Source of the DNA: Deltaproteobacteria bacterium
GTDB lineage: Bacteria; Desulfobacterota; Desulfobacteria; Desulfobacterales; SpSt-501
Assembly: GCA_016219005.1 (NCBI GenBank)
Contig: JACRCN010000017.1
Location: 1-42,552 of the forward strand
Length of the DNA: 42,552 nt
Direction: 5' to 3'
Position 1 is the first letter of the stretch. Each line of letters opens with the position of its first letter. Made by a program: the position numbers and the translations under genes. A model generated the notes under the pieces. That model searched no databases. It had not been told where the DNA came from and was given only the letters and a program-made list of their open reading frames with translations. Of this stretch, positions 25,375-34,651 are shown piece after piece.

Positions 25375-27315
25375 TCAATCCGGTTTATTGGATATTTCTT
25401 TCGCCGCCGGCGAGAGAGTTTCCGCCAGAAAGTGGCTGAGCTCGGCTATGCCGACCGGCTTGGTGAGGTGGCCCTTGAGCAGCCGCTTGTCGAGCAACTC
25501 CGGCAACTCCGGCAGCAAAGGCCCGTAACCGGAGAGGATCGCAATCTGCGCCGCCGGGTCGATCTCCAGGATGCGGCGGGCGCATTCCAGTCCGTCCATC
25601 CCCGGCATGTTCACGTCGAGCAACACCAGCGCGGGCCGAACATCGGAGTAAAGCCGGACGGCATCTTGGCCGTTTTCGGCGAGCACCGGCCGGTAGTTGA
25701 GGCTGTTCAGAAGGCCTTGCATCGCTCGGTTGATCTCCGCTTCGTCGTCGACGATCAGGATGCGCTGCCCGCGGCCGTGGATCAACGTCTGGAGTTCAGC
25801 CGCGAGCGGGGATTCCTCCGGCACGGCCAGCGGGAACTGCAGCCGGAAGGTCGCCCCCGCCTCCGGCGCCGAATCGACGCTGATCGTGCCGTCGTGACCC
25901 TTGATGATCCCATAAGCCGTGGAAAGGCCCAGGCCCGTTCCCTGGCCGATCGGTTTGGTGGTGAAAAACGGGTCGAAGCATTTTTCCAACGTCTCGCGGT
26001 CCATGCCCGCTCCCGTGTCCGAGACCAGCACGAGCGCCCGGGAGTCTTCGCGCCGGGCCTCGATGGTGAGCACGCCGCCGTCCGGCATAGCGTCCCGGGC
26101 GTTCGTGCACAAGTTCATGATGACCTGGCTCAGCCCCGGGGAGTCCCCCATGATCCAGAGCGTATCGGGCAGCCTCGTGCGGATCTCGATCTTGGCGCTG
26201 AAGGAGTTACGGATGATCTGATCGGTTTCCCGGATGACGCGCACGAGATCCACGGCCTTGAACTCATTGCTGATCTGCTTGCGCGAGAAATGCAGGAGGC
26301 CGTCGACGAGCCGGGCCCCCCGTTTCACCGAAGAGTGGATGCGGTCGGTGATCTCCAGCAGGGGCGGCTCGGCCTTGTGGTTGAACTGGATCAGCTGGCT
26401 GTTGACGAGGATCTCCGTCAGGGTGTTCCTGAAATTGTGGGCCACACCGGCCGCGATGGTGCCGATGGCCTCCATTTTCTGCACGTGCTGGAGCTGCATT
26501 TCCAGGCGCTTGCGTTCGGTGATGTCGGTGAGCATCAGCATCACCGTGGACTCGTCGCCCTTCACCGGCAGCTTTTTTGCCAGGAGCTGCCGGCTGTTCA
26601 GCTCGAGCGGATTGTTCTCGCCGATTTCGGCCGGCTGTCCCGGCTCGGTGGCGAAGAGCGCCACCAGCCGCTCCCTAATCGCACCCTCGAACAGGTCGGG
26701 CGGATGCGCAGTCAGCAGCCGTTGCGACGGGATGCCGAGCATGGCAATGGCGGCGGAGTTGGCGTAGACGATCCGACCCGAGTACACCTCGAGGATGCCC
26801 TCCGCCATGCTCTCGAGGATGGTCTCAAGGTGGCGGTTGCGCGAGAGCAGCTCCCGGGTGAGCTGCCGGGCATAGGCGTGATCGAGGCCCACCACCGGCT
26901 TGGGGATGTCCTGGCCCCGGGGCGCCTCGGAAGCCTTGATGGCGGCGATGATGTTCTCCGCCATGGCGCTGAAGGGACCCTTGGCGATGTAGTAGTCAGC
27001 CCCCGTCGCCTGGAAATTGAAGTCGACTTCCGCCACGACGGCCGAGACGATCACGAGGAAGCTGTCCTTCAAGCGGGGCATGCTGCGGATGATCTGGATC
27101 AGCTTGTCCCCATCAATTTTCGGCATGATCAAGTCGAAGAAGATAACGTCCGGGATGAAGCTCGACAGCACGTTCAGAGCCTCGAAACCGTCGGCGGCCG
27201 TCCTGACCTCGTGGCCTTCCCGCTCGAGCAGTTTGCCGGCGAACGTCAGAATCACCCGGTCATCGTCGACGACGAGGATCTTTTTTCTTGCGTTCGTTGA
27301 GTCTGTTGGGTTCAT
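25375..27315 (-). CDS. Hybrid sensor histidine kinase: REC-PAS-HisKA-HATPase-REC
   Basis: This 646-residue soluble kinase has an N-terminal receiver (KKILVVDDD, Asp61 in FFDLIMPK; the usual KP is KG). It then has a PAS domain (about 162-268), a phospho-acceptor block with His293 in [12 protein letters not shown], and an ATPase domain with [14 protein letters not shown] (N box), DTGAGM (G1), CFDPFFTTK (F box) and [12 protein letters not shown] (G2). The C-terminal receiver has VDDE and Asp567 in LLDVNMPG. There are no membrane segments. The first eight codons after Met (NPTDSTNA) fall inside one of the degenerate GACTC-type repeats, so the start may lie slightly downstream. It stands between the second hybrid kinase and the PrsT-like gene. 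Signals probably reach it through the N-terminal receiver. Confidence 0.9.
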   Translation of the reverse strand: MNPTDSTNARKKILVVDDDRVILTFAGKLLEREGHEVRTAADGFEALNVLSSFIPDVIFFDLIMPKIDGDKLIQIIRSMPRLKDSFLVIVSAVVAEVDFNFQATGADYYIAKGPFSAMAENIIAAIKASEAPRGQDIPKPVVGLDHAYARQLTRELLSRNRHLETILESMAEGILEVYSGRIVYANSAAIAMLGIPSQRLLTAHPPDLFEGAIRERLVALFATEPGQPAEIGENNPLELNSRQLLAKKLPVKGDESTVMLMLTDITERKRLEMQLQHVQKMEAIGTIAAGVAHNFRNTLTEILVNSQLIQFNHKAEPPLLEITDRIHSSVKRGARLVDGLLHFSRKQISNEFKAVDLVRVIRETDQIIRNSFSAKIEIRTRLPDTLWIMGDSPGLSQVIMNLCTNARDAMPDGGVLTIEARREDSRALVLVSDTGAGMDRETLEKCFDPFFTTKPIGQGTGLGLSTAYGIIKGHDGTISVDSAPEAGATFRLQFPLAVPEESPLAAELQTLIHGRGQRILIVDDEAEINRAMQGLLNSLNYRPVLAENGQDAVRLYSDVRPALVLLDVNMPGMDGLECARRILEIDPAAQIAILSGYGPLLPELPELLDKRLLKGHLTKPVGIAELSHFLAETLSPAAKEISNKPD

Positions 27316-27443
27316 GGAGTCTGTCGAGTTTGCGCGTTGCTCGCGATATTGTCAAAAAAATGCAACACCCAGGCAGATGGGGCTGAAGGAAAAGACATGC
27401 GCGATCATAACGGTCCTTCAATCTTCAGACTTGCCACCTGATT

Positions 27444-27524
27444 GGAAGCTATCTCAAAAATGCATCTGACAGTCGATGGCGGCGTTGCACGCGGCTGTGA
27501 TCTGCTATTTTTGAGATGGCTTCC
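27444..27524. repeat. MITE-like element, short copy (81 bp)
   Basis: The terminal inverted repeats are GGAAGCTATCTCAAAAAT (left) and GGAAGCCATCTCAAAAAT read from the right end, with one mismatch in 18. The left 41 bp are identical to the copy at 10388-10528, and the right 28 bp nearly so. It lies in the 255-bp spacer between the two hybrid kinase genes. The rest of the spacer shows only a GAGTC-type repeat (27295-27335). Confidence 0.75.
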
Positions 27525-27570
27525 GGTCGCCTTTACATTATACTTGAGGCCGCCCCAAAACGCCAACTCC

Positions 27571-30162
27571 TCACCCGCCGGCCCGCGCCTGGACAAGCAC
27601 ACGGTGCAGTTCCTTCTCGAGCGAGTCCAGATCCTCGGCCAGCGCATCTATGAGCGGGCCGGCCCCGTCCAAGACCCCGGCGCGGCCCATTTTTTCCAGC
27701 GCGAAGGCTCTCTCGGCCGCCGCCGCGGCCTGGAAGTTGCTCAGCATCCCCTTCAGGGAGTGCGCCGGCCGCATGAGGGCCGGCGCATCGGCCGCCGCCG
27801 CGGCACGACGCAGGGCCGCCAGATGGTTCGGGTAATCAGCGCAGAAGACTTCCACCACTTCCTTGAAAAACTCCCAGTCGTTCTCGAACGCCTTGAGAAA
27901 ATCCTCGGTCCGGGAGGGTGCGGCGCCGCCTGCCAGCGCGGTCGGGACGCCAGGGTCCGGCACCAGGCGGTTCATCATCCGCCGCAGCTTTTCGGAATCG
28001 ATCGGCTTGGGCAGGTAGTCGTCCATCCCGGCCGCGAGGCAGCGTTCGCGGTCCCCCATGATGGCGTGGGCGGTCATGGCGATGATCGGCGTCCGGCCGC
28101 CGCGCGTCTCCTCGACCCGGCGGATGGCGCGCGCTGCCTCCAGTCCATCCATCTCCGGCATCTGCACGTCCATGAACACGATGTCGAAACGGCCGGCCGA
28201 GAAGGCCGCCACCGCCTTGCGGCCGTCTTCGGCCAGGACAGCGACGTGGCCCCAGCGCTCGAGCAGCCGCAGAATGAATTTCTGGTTGAAGGCCGTGTCC
28301 TCCGCCACCAGGACGGTAAGTGCCCGGCCGGGTTGGGCAGCCGGCGGCGTTGCCGCAGGAGGTGCGATGGCCAGTCCCACCCCGGAGGCGGCCCGGCCGA
28401 GCGCGTTCAGAAGCTCCCCGGGCCCGAAAGGCTTGATCACCGTCGCCCCCACGCCGAGATCCGCACACTCCGGTTTGCGCCGGAGGTGGGCGAAGGTAAG
28501 CATCATGACCACCCGGGCGGCCGGCACCTGCCGGCGAAGACGCGCAGCCAGGTCGAACCCGTCGGCGCCGGGCATGTCCGAGTCCAGCAGCACGAAATCG
28601 GGCCCGGGGCCGGTCTGCCCCAGAACCTGCAAGGCCTCCTCGGCGCCGGCGGCCAGCCGCACGCTCATTCCTGCCCGCGCGAGAATTTCCTCGCTGATGC
28701 GGCGCGCAGCCGCATTGTCGTCCACCACCAAGACGGTTTTGCCGTCGAGCCCCGGCCAGAGCGCGGGTGCAGTCTGGGGCGGCGCTTGCGGCGGGCGCCC
28801 GAAAACGGCGGTGAAACCGAAGGCGCTGCCTTTCCCCGGCACGCTTTTGACCCCGATGCGCCCGCCCATGAGGTGCACCAACTGGGCGGAAACGGCCAAT
28901 CCCAGGCCGGTGCCGCCGTAACGCCGCGATACCGAGGGGTCGCCCTGATCATAGGCCTTGAAGATCCGGCGCTGCGTGTCCGGAGCGATGCCGATTCCTG
29001 TGTCCGTCACCGTGACCTGAAGCGTGACCTCGGTTTCCGTCAAAGCCCGCCGAATGACGGAGACGACGACCTCGCCGCGGGCCGTGAACTTGATGGCGTT
29101 GTCCACCAGGTTGAGCATGACCTGCCGGAAGCGCGTCAGGTCGCCGACCAGCCGGTCCGGCACATCCGGCGCCAGCCGGCAGGCGAGCTCGATGCCCTTG
29201 GAGTGGGCTTTCATGGCCATGATCTTGAGCGACTCGTCGAGAAACTGCTCGAAGCCGAAGGCCGCCGGGTCCAGTTCCAGCCGGCCAGCCTCGATCTTGG
29301 AGAAATCCAGGACGTTGTTGATGATGGACAAAAGCGCGTAGGCCGACGAACGCACCACGTCCAGGTCCTCGCGCTGGTCCGTCCGCAGGTCCGAGGCCAG
29401 CATCAGGTCCACCAATCCGATGACGGCGTTGAGCGGAGTGCGGATCTCATGGCTCATGCTGGCCAGGAATTCGCCCTTGCTGCGGCTGGTGGCCTCAGCC
29501 GCAAGCTTGGCCTGCCGCAGCGCCTCCGAGCGCTTGCGGTCCGTGACGTCGTGCAGGAAGACGCTGAACCCCGCCGGCCGCCCCTTGTGATCGCCCATGA
29601 GCAGCGAGATGGAGGATTCCACAAAGCGCTTGGCCGCATCCTTGCGGATGAGCACCCAGTCGATCGACCGCGCGGTGTCGCCGGTCTCCAGCACCTGCGC
29701 GAAGGCGGCGTCGATCCTGTCGCGGCTGGCTTCACCCACGATGTCGCGGTGATGCATTCCCTCCATCTCCCCGGCGGGAAAACCGAGGATGCGGCAGGCG
29801 GCGTCGTTGAAGAACACGAATCCGCCCTGCAGGTCGAGTTCGAAGTAGCCGACGGGGGCGTTCTCAACGATCAACCGGAAGCGCGCCTCGCTTTCCCGAA
29901 GGGCGGATTCGGCCTGCTTGCGCTGATTGATGGTGTACTGCGCGTGGGAGCCGAAGATGAGGAACAGGCACAAGATGGTCAACCGGCCCCAGATGGAGCT
30001 CATCCCGGGGCCGAAGAGACGCTGCATCATGTCGACGTCGACCTTCAGGAAGATGAAGAGGACCGACTCGAAAACCGTGTAGAACAGTGCCAGGCCGAGC
30101 CCAATCAGGACCATCTGGTCCCAGATGCGCACCCGGATTTTCGGTTTGGCGTTGGTGGTCAT
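27571..30162 (-). CDS. Membrane hybrid histidine kinase: 2TM-PAS-HisKA-HATPase-REC-REC-HPt
   Basis: This 863-residue protein has two membrane segments (about 17-40 and 58-75) with almost no periplasmic loop. It has a PAS domain (about 88-210), His238 in [20 protein letters not shown], and an ATPase domain with [16 protein letters not shown] and [10 protein letters not shown]. Two receivers follow ([13 protein letters not shown] and [16 protein letters not shown]). A C-terminal HPt domain has the relay His in AHSLKGML. All four phosphorelay elements sit in one chain, a BarA/TorS-like plan with an extra receiver. The spacing of 53 bp after the sigma-54 activator gene suggests co-transcription. 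The start at 30162 lacks a strong Shine-Dalgarno. The terminal response regulator is not identified; the single-domain receiver at 21335 is a candidate. Confidence 0.92.
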   Translation of the reverse strand: MTTNAKPKIRVRIWDQMVLIGLGLALFYTVFESVLFIFLKVDVDMMQRLFGPGMSSIWGRLTILCLFLIFGSHAQYTINQRKQAESALRESEARFRLIVENAPVGYFELDLQGGFVFFNDAACRILGFPAGEMEGMHHRDIVGEASRDRIDAAFAQVLETGDTARSIDWVLIRKDAAKRFVESSISLLMGDHKGRPAGFSVFLHDVTDRKRSEALRQAKLAAEATSRSKGEFLASMSHEIRTPLNAVIGLVDLMLASDLRTDQREDLDVVRSSAYALLSIINNVLDFSKIEAGRLELDPAAFGFEQFLDESLKIMAMKAHSKGIELACRLAPDVPDRLVGDLTRFRQVMLNLVDNAIKFTARGEVVVSVIRRALTETEVTLQVTVTDTGIGIAPDTQRRIFKAYDQGDPSVSRRYGGTGLGLAVSAQLVHLMGGRIGVKSVPGKGSAFGFTAVFGRPPQAPPQTAPALWPGLDGKTVLVVDDNAAARRISEEILARAGMSVRLAAGAEEALQVLGQTGPGPDFVLLDSDMPGADGFDLAARLRRQVPAARVVMMLTFAHLRRKPECADLGVGATVIKPFGPGELLNALGRAASGVGLAIAPPAATPPAAQPGRALTVLVAEDTAFNQKFILRLLERWGHVAVLAEDGRKAVAAFSAGRFDIVFMDVQMPEMDGLEAARAIRRVEETRGGRTPIIAMTAHAIMGDRERCLAAGMDDYLPKPIDSEKLRRMMNRLVPDPGVPTALAGGAAPSRTEDFLKAFENDWEFFKEVVEVFCADYPNHLAALRRAAAAADAPALMRPAHSLKGMLSNFQAAAAAERAFALEKMGRAGVLDGAGPLIDALAEDLDSLEKELHRVLVQARAGG

Positions 30163-30215
30163 GAAGGTGATGCCTGCGAATCCTGCAAATCCTGTCGGAT
30201 TTGCTCCAATAGAGC

Positions 30216-31244
30216 CTACATCACGTCCGGCGGGGGCTCGATGCCCAGATCCTTGATTTTATAAAGGAGGGTCTTATAGCTGATTTTCAAAATCTTGGTG
30301 GCCTTGCTGCGGTTCCAGCCGGTTTTACCAAGCACGTAGCCGATGACCTCTTTTTCCACCTTGTCCATGGCGCGTTTACGGACTTTCTTCAGCGACAGGG
30401 CGGACAGGTCGTTGAACTCATGCGGGTCCAGGGCATCCCCCGACACGAGGGTCTGCTCGCGGCCGACGGGGTTTGGAGCGGCCGCCGGGGGGGGCGCAGG
30501 GGCCAGCAGGCCGTTGAGGCCCTCCTCGCCGTCGCCTAAAATCATGATCCGCTTAAGTACGTTCTGGAGTTCGCGGACATTCCCGGGCCACCGGTAGGCG
30601 CACAGCCGCTGAATGACATTGGCCAACGGAATCCGAAGCGCTTTGCCGGCGAACTGGGCCTTGTATTGTTCGATGTAATAATGAATCAGGTGCGGGATGT
30701 CATCGGGCCGGTTCCGGAGCGGTTCGATGTAGATCTTGATCGCGCTCAGGCGGTAGTAGAGGTCCTCCCTGAATTTGCCGGCAACGAGGTCCTTTTCCAG
30801 GTCGTGGTTGGTGGCCGCGATGACCCAGGCGCTGGTCTTGACCGCCTTTTCGGACCCGAGCGGCGTGAAGTCGCCGCCCTGCAACACGTGCAGGAGTTTG
30901 GATTGAAGCGGCAGGGACATGTCGCCGATCTCGTCCAGGAAAAGCACGCCGCCATGGGCCTGCTCGAACTTCCCCCGCCGGCGGCGCTCGGCGCCCGTGA
31001 ACGCACCCTGCTCGTAGCCGAACATTTCGCTCTCGAGCAGGGTGTCGGGGAGGGCTGCGCAGTTGACCTTGACGAACGGCTTCCCCGCCCGGTCCGACTT
31101 CTGGTAGAGGCTTTGGACCGCCAACTCCTTGCCAACGCCGGTTTCACCATACACCACGGTGTTGAGTCCGGTGCTTGCAACTCGGTCGATGAGCTCCCGG
31201 ATGCGCCGGATATTCTCGCTGACGCCGATCAACTCATTTTCCAT
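30216..31244 (-). CDS. Sigma-54-dependent transcriptional activator lacking a receiver domain
   Basis: This 342-residue NtrC-family protein begins directly with the AAA+ domain ([18 protein letters not shown]). It has Walker A GETGVGKE, the sigma-54 contact loop GAFTGA (residues about 79-84) and Walker [12 protein letters not shown]. The arginine fingers lie in FREDLYYRL, followed by [11 protein letters not shown] Pro/Ala-rich linker leads to a Fis-type helix-turn-helix ([20 protein letters not shown]). The absence of a receiver recalls PspF, which is controlled by a binding partner rather than by phosphorylation. Genes for two hybrid kinases follow in the same direction. It is divergent from the pilus operon. 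A sigma-70-type promoter lies at 31313-31341. Confidence 0.92.
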   Translation of the reverse strand: MENELIGVSENIRRIRELIDRVASTGLNTVVYGETGVGKELAVQSLYQKSDRAGKPFVKVNCAALPDTLLESEMFGYEQGAFTGAERRRRGKFEQAHGGVLFLDEIGDMSLPLQSKLLHVLQGGDFTPLGSEKAVKTSAWVIAATNHDLEKDLVAGKFREDLYYRLSAIKIYIEPLRNRPDDIPHLIHYYIEQYKAQFAGKALRIPLANVIQRLCAYRWPGNVRELQNVLKRIMILGDGEEGLNGLLAPAPPPAAAPNPVGREQTLVSGDALDPHEFNDLSALSLKKVRKRAMDKVEKEVIGYVLGKTGWNRSKATKILKISYKTLLYKIKDLGIEPPPDVM

Positions 31245-31312
31245 AGAGGCGTTGACTCTCCCTGGTTGTGTCTGCCGTGAAATAAAGCTATGTATAAAAG
31301 GTAATATATTCT

Positions 31313-31341
31313 ATTTTAACCGGGAACGGGGAGTTTGACAA
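31313..31341 (-). promoter_or_regulatory. Sigma-70-type promoter for the sigma-54 activator/kinase set
   Basis: The minus strand has TTGTCA (31341-31336), a 17-bp spacer and TAAAAT (31318-31313), each five of six to consensus. The predicted start is near 31306, about 60 nt before the ATG at 31244. Confidence 0.6.
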
Positions 31342-31397
31342 CTGGAAATCACAACTGGGTGCAGGAAGGCTGAAAACAATTCGAAGCGATAGGGTTA

Positions 31398-31457
31398 AAA
31401 AGCCCGGCAACGCTTGCCGCCCTCATCGCGTTGGACGGTTGCGGCTGCCCGGCTTTT
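31398..31457. other. Long imperfect inverted repeat, terminator-like on both strands
   Basis: AAAAGCCCGGCA (31398-31409) pairs with TGCCCGGCTTTT (31446-31457) at 11 of 12 positions. Inside it, GGCAA-CGC-TTGCC can form a competing hairpin. The GC stem ends in CTTTT on both strands, which looks like a bidirectional terminator although no genes converge here. It could insulate the divergent promoters. Confidence 0.4.
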
Positions 31458-31469
31458 CAACATATTCTC

Positions 31470-31498
31470 TTGACTTCCTGATATTTTTGTGAATTAAT
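31470..31498 (+). promoter_or_regulatory. Possible sigma-70 promoter for the pilus operon
   Basis: TTGACT (31470-31475), a 17-bp spacer and ATTAAT (31493-31498). The -35 is good and the -10 weak (four of six). It would give a leader of about 190 nt. Confidence 0.4.
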
Positions 31499-31571
31499 TA
31501 ATATGCTTATTTAGCGCTCTGCCCAACCGCGCGGCACGCGGCGCGCGGCCCGGAGAGAGATTAAAAAAAAC

Positions 31572-31604
31572 AGGAACCGTTACTGATCAATTAGTTAGGT
31601 TCCT
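31572..31604 (+). promoter_or_regulatory. 33-bp dyad in the pilus operon leader
   Basis: AGGAACC (31572-31578) and GGTTCCT (31598-31604) flank an imperfectly palindromic AT-rich core. A GC-rich hairpin, CCGCGCG-N8-CGCGCGG, lies upstream at 31527-31548. It could be an operator or an RNA structure affecting translation of the TTG-started first gene. Confidence 0.35.
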
Positions 31605-31696
31605 CATTCGGTCGCGCAACTCATGTTGTGAATGCTCTTGCAGCCCCTTGCACGCGCGCAGATGGATCGGCAGGGGATTGATGGGGGAAATCAGGG

Positions 31697-33592
31697 TTGG
31701 CTAAAAAGGACGAACTGTCTTCGACCGAGAGGCTCCTCGAGCTGATTCGAGACGAAGCTCCGGCGGGAGCACCGGCCGCTGACAGAGGAGCGCCGCAGCC
31801 GATCGGCAGCCGTATCCGGAATTTCCTGAGCAAATCGGTTTCTATTTCAAGGAAGTCGATTTCGGTGGGCGTGGACCTGGGACACGAGGATGTGAAGCTG
31901 GTCATGCTCAACCGGGTCTCCGAGCGTAAAACCGAAGTGCTCGACTTCGCCCGGGTCACCTTGAACCCGGAAATCCCCAAGGGCCACCCGGAGTTCCACC
32001 AGTTCATCCGGTCGACCCTGGTGAAGTTCTGCGGCCCGCACCGGAACATCGAGCTGTGGGCGACCATTTCGTCGGCACGGGTCGAAACCCGGCATATCAA
32101 GATTCCCAAAGTCCCCCAGAAACAGATCGCCAATTCCGTTTTCTGGACCTACCAGCGCCTGTCCGCATTCAACGACAAGGAGACCATCTTCGATTTCGAC
32201 ATTCTGGGGGAGATCGAAGAGGCCGGGGCCCGGAAGATATCGGTGATGGGCTTCATCGCGCCGCGCCAGGAGGTCGAGGACCTGCGGGGTCTCTTTGCCC
32301 GGGCGGGTTTTGCGCTGACGGGCATCTCCATCGTGCCTTTCGCCTTCCAGACGCTGCTGCGCACCGGGCGCATCCGCAGCTACGGCGCGGCCGTCTCCAG
32401 CCTTTACATCGGCCGGGACTGGTCCCGCATCGACATCTTCTCAGGGGACAGCCTCGTGCTGTCGCGCGGCATCAAGGCGGGCATCCGCACCATGACCGAC
32501 GCCCTGCAAAAGGAGATCGAGCAGAACTGGTTCGAGCTGTCCCTGGCGAAATCCCCCACCTCGGACCTGAACCGCATCCAGGCCATCAAGCAGCGATTGA
32601 AACAGGAGCTGGACGCCGCCCACAACGCGTTCTTCGGGGCCATCCATGCCGATGCGGGTTCCGGGCCCAACGACAAGCAGCTCGCCGTTCGGGAAGAGCG
32701 CATCTTCCAGATGATCCGGCCGGCCCTGGAACGCCTGGTGCGCCAGATGGAGCGGACTATCCGGCACTTCGCCCTCAATTTCGACAACATCCGGGTGGAA
32801 AAAATCTACGTGTCCAGCGGGGTGCGGCCGCACCCGCGCATTCTCGACTACATCAGCACTGAGCTCGGCCTGCCCGTCGAGATCATCAGCCCCTTTGCGG
32901 ACGGCACCGACCTCGTGACGCTGCGCGATCTTCCCGGCTCCAGGCCCGAGCAAAGCGCCTTCGCCCCGGCCATGGGGATGGCCATGGCGACCAACCCCGC
33001 CACGCCGAACTTTCTGTTCACGCACAAGGACAAAGGCAAGGTCTCCAACACCCGGCAGATCAACCGCGCCATCTGCGCCGCATGCGCCGCGGGGGTCCTG
33101 CTGTGCATCGGGGTCGCGTTCTGGCAGGAGCGGCAGATTCAGGCCAGGGACACCCGGAAAATCGGCCTCCAGACGCAGCTCAGCGCGTTCCAGGTCCGCG
33201 TGGACCGCAACCTCATCCTCAAGATGGTCGAGCAGATCCGCGCCCAGAATCGAAGCATTCAGGGCATCGGCAGCAACTACCTGGGCGTCGGCGTCCTGGG
33301 AGAGGTGGCCAACGTCACGCCCCCCAACATCCGCCTGCTCGGCATCAGCGCCAAGCTCGGCCCGGCCGGCAAACCGGCGCCGGGGGCCAAACCCGAATCC
33401 TCCAAAAAGGTCCTCGTCCTGGACGGTGTCATCACGGGCGACCGGATGAGCCTGGAGTCGGACCTGGCGGGCTACCTGATGACGCTCAAGAACTCCCCGC
33501 TGTTCAAACAACCGACCATCACCCGCAAGGCCGTCGAGATGCTCGACAACCGGCAGGTCATGCGATTTACCGCCCAAATGGAGCTCGTGTAG
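31697..33592 (+). CDS. PilM-PilN fusion protein (MshI-like) of the pilus assembly platform
   Basis: This 631-residue protein joins two parts normally on separate genes in type IV pili. The N-terminal part (about 50-430) is actin-like PilM: phosphate-binding ISVGVDLGHEDVKLVML, GAAVSSLYIGRDWSRIDIF, and IRVEKIYVSSGVRPHPRI. One membrane helix (about 456-475) leads to a periplasmic PilN-like part with a coiled coil and the domain VLVLDGVITGDRMSLESDL...FTAQMELV. Such proteins anchor the inner-membrane platform. The start is TTG 31697, because no in-frame ATG lies upstream; GGGGGAAA provides a spaced ribosome site. The first about 50 residues are a poorly conserved tail. The PilO-like gene starts 4 nt after its stop. 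Confidence 0.87.
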   Translation: MAKKDELSSTERLLELIRDEAPAGAPAADRGAPQPIGSRIRNFLSKSVSISRKSISVGVDLGHEDVKLVMLNRVSERKTEVLDFARVTLNPEIPKGHPEFHQFIRSTLVKFCGPHRNIELWATISSARVETRHIKIPKVPQKQIANSVFWTYQRLSAFNDKETIFDFDILGEIEEAGARKISVMGFIAPRQEVEDLRGLFARAGFALTGISIVPFAFQTLLRTGRIRSYGAAVSSLYIGRDWSRIDIFSGDSLVLSRGIKAGIRTMTDALQKEIEQNWFELSLAKSPTSDLNRIQAIKQRLKQELDAAHNAFFGAIHADAGSGPNDKQLAVREERIFQMIRPALERLVRQMERTIRHFALNFDNIRVEKIYVSSGVRPHPRILDYISTELGLPVEIISPFADGTDLVTLRDLPGSRPEQSAFAPAMGMAMATNPATPNFLFTHKDKGKVSNTRQINRAICAACAAGVLLCIGVAFWQERQIQARDTRKIGLQTQLSAFQVRVDRNLILKMVEQIRAQNRSIQGIGSNYLGVGVLGEVANVTPPNIRLLGISAKLGPAGKPAPGAKPESSKKVLVLDGVITGDRMSLESDLAGYLMTLKNSPLFKQPTITRKAVEMLDNRQVMRFTAQMELV

Positions 33593-33595
33593 ACG

Positions 33596-34138
33596 ATGCG
33601 GACAGGAAAGCTCGGCTCCATCATGCCCACCCAGAGCCTGGTCTTCTTGGCGATAGGCGCCGCCGCCATTCTGGCATTCATTTTTCTCATCCTTTTGCCG
33701 GGTCAACGGCTTACCGCGGACCTCGACCGGGAGATCCTCGGGCTGACGGCCCGCATCGAGGAGCAGCGGGTGCTCGCCCCCATTTTCACCACCTTGTTCG
33801 CCAAGACCAAGGCTCCCGCCGCATTGGGCCTGCCGGCGCCGACCCGGGCCAAGCTGGCGCGCGCTGAAATCGGCGCCGCCCTGAAACACCTTCAGGAACT
33901 GGCCGCGGCCCATAGGATGGCCGTCCGGGAACTCACACCGGACGTCAACACGCTCACCGACGCCTCGGCCCACTTTCTCGTGCAGCTTCTGGCGAGCGGC
34001 CAGTTCATGGATCTGCGCGGCTTCCTGCTCGACATCGGGTCCCTGCCCTATTTCGAGGGCATCGAGGAAATCGATATCAAGGCGGTGGAGGGAAACACGA
34101 AGGACATCGGGCTCAAGATCTCGCTGACGCGGGAGTAA
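33596..34138 (+). CDS. PilO/MshJ (GspM-like) pilus platform protein
   Basis: This 180-residue bitopic protein has a short cytoplasmic start and a membrane helix at about 14-35 (LVFLAIGAAAILAFIFLILL). A coiled coil follows (about 38-60), then a ferredoxin-like periplasmic domain ending GLKISLTRE. The size and order match PilO, MshJ and GspM, which pair with PilN through the periplasmic coiled coil. It is four bases from the preceding gene and six from the next, so it is surely in one operon. GGAG inside the upstream gene serves as ribosome site. Confidence 0.8.
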   Translation: MRTGKLGSIMPTQSLVFLAIGAAAILAFIFLILLPGQRLTADLDREILGLTARIEEQRVLAPIFTTLFAKTKAPAALGLPAPTRAKLARAEIGAALKHLQELAAAHRMAVRELTPDVNTLTDASAHFLVQLLASGQFMDLRGFLLDIGSLPYFEGIEEIDIKAVEGNTKDIGLKISLTRE

Positions 34139-34144
34139 AAAGAT

Positions 34145-34639
34145 ATGACGAAACGCGAAAAATTCATCGTCGGTCTGGCCGCGCTGGCCGTCGGCTACGG
34201 GGCGGTAGAACTCCTGCTCCCGCGGGCGAGTGTTGCGCCCGTCCCGCAGCCGCAGAGCATTGAGGGGTTGAACGCCTTCATCACCAAGGTGGCCGATGCG
34301 ACCCGGGTCGGCACGGCCGAAGCCAGCGCCATCGTCATCCAGAAAGCGGAGGCCGCCTGGGGGCAGGACCCCTTCCTCGATATCCAGAAACCCAAAGCGG
34401 CCGAGGCGACGGCCATACGCCCCAAAGAGACCACCCGGCTTCCCAACCTTACCTACAGCGGGTTCATCGAGCTCGGCAGCAAGCGCCTGGCCATCATCAA
34501 CGGCCAGGAATACGAGGCCGGGGACAAGCTGAACCCCGGTGGGTTTACCATCAAGTCCATTCTTCCGACCCGGGTGATGATCGTGTCCGCCCAGGGGGAA
34601 GGCGCACCGATCGTACTTCCATTGCAGGAAAGCGAATAG
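34145..34639 (+). CDS. PilP/MshK-like periplasmic adaptor
   Basis: This 164-residue protein has one N-terminal membrane segment (about 8-26, not a lipoprotein) and a flexible Ala/Pro-rich stretch. Its C-terminal beta-domain has LTYSGFIELGSKRLAIINGQE, AGDKLNPGGFTIKSI and RVMIVSAQGEG. The WGQDPFLDI-type motif before it and the homology-region fold resemble PilP, GspC and MshK, which link the inner-membrane PilN/PilO complex to the secretin. The next gene is the secretin, 12 bp away. Sequence conservation in this family is weak, so the name rests partly on position. Confidence 0.75.
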   Translation: MTKREKFIVGLAALAVGYGAVELLLPRASVAPVPQPQSIEGLNAFITKVADATRVGTAEASAIVIQKAEAAWGQDPFLDIQKPKAAEATAIRPKETTRLPNLTYSGFIELGSKRLAIINGQEYEAGDKLNPGGFTIKSILPTRVMIVSAQGEGAPIVLPLQESE

Positions 34640-34651
34640 GATGGTCCGGAT

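Larger units (their letters stand above)
31245..31696. other. Divergent regulatory region between the activator and the pilus operon (452 bp)
   Basis: This region contains promoters for both directions, a long imperfect stem (31398-31457), a GC-rich hairpin (31527-31548) and a dyad (31572-31604). The last two would lie in the pilus operon leader. No small gene is supported. Confidence 0.55.

Noticed and set aside
25318-27300. A 660-codon plus-strand frame opposite the second hybrid kinase, and similar frames opposite 8658-10307, 10419-11873 and 36642-38339
   Set aside because: They are shadows of genes with clear family signatures; composition is atypical and no domain is visible.
27442-30264. 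A 940-codon open frame on the plus strand opposite the membrane hybrid kinase
   Set aside because: It mirrors the kinase codons, is rich in His/Arg/Gly/Pro, has no recognisable domain, and the minus frame holds every kinase and HPt motif. Long antisense frames are common in GC-rich genes.
31381-31460. A c-di-GMP (GEMM) riboswitch upstream of the pilus operon
   Set aside because: The conserved GEMM core and tetraloop receptor elements are not present, and the element lies upstream of the predicted promoter.
31626-31642. A sigma-54 promoter before the PilM-PilN gene
   Set aside because: A TTGCA is present, but the -24 GG dinucleotide is missing at the required distance.
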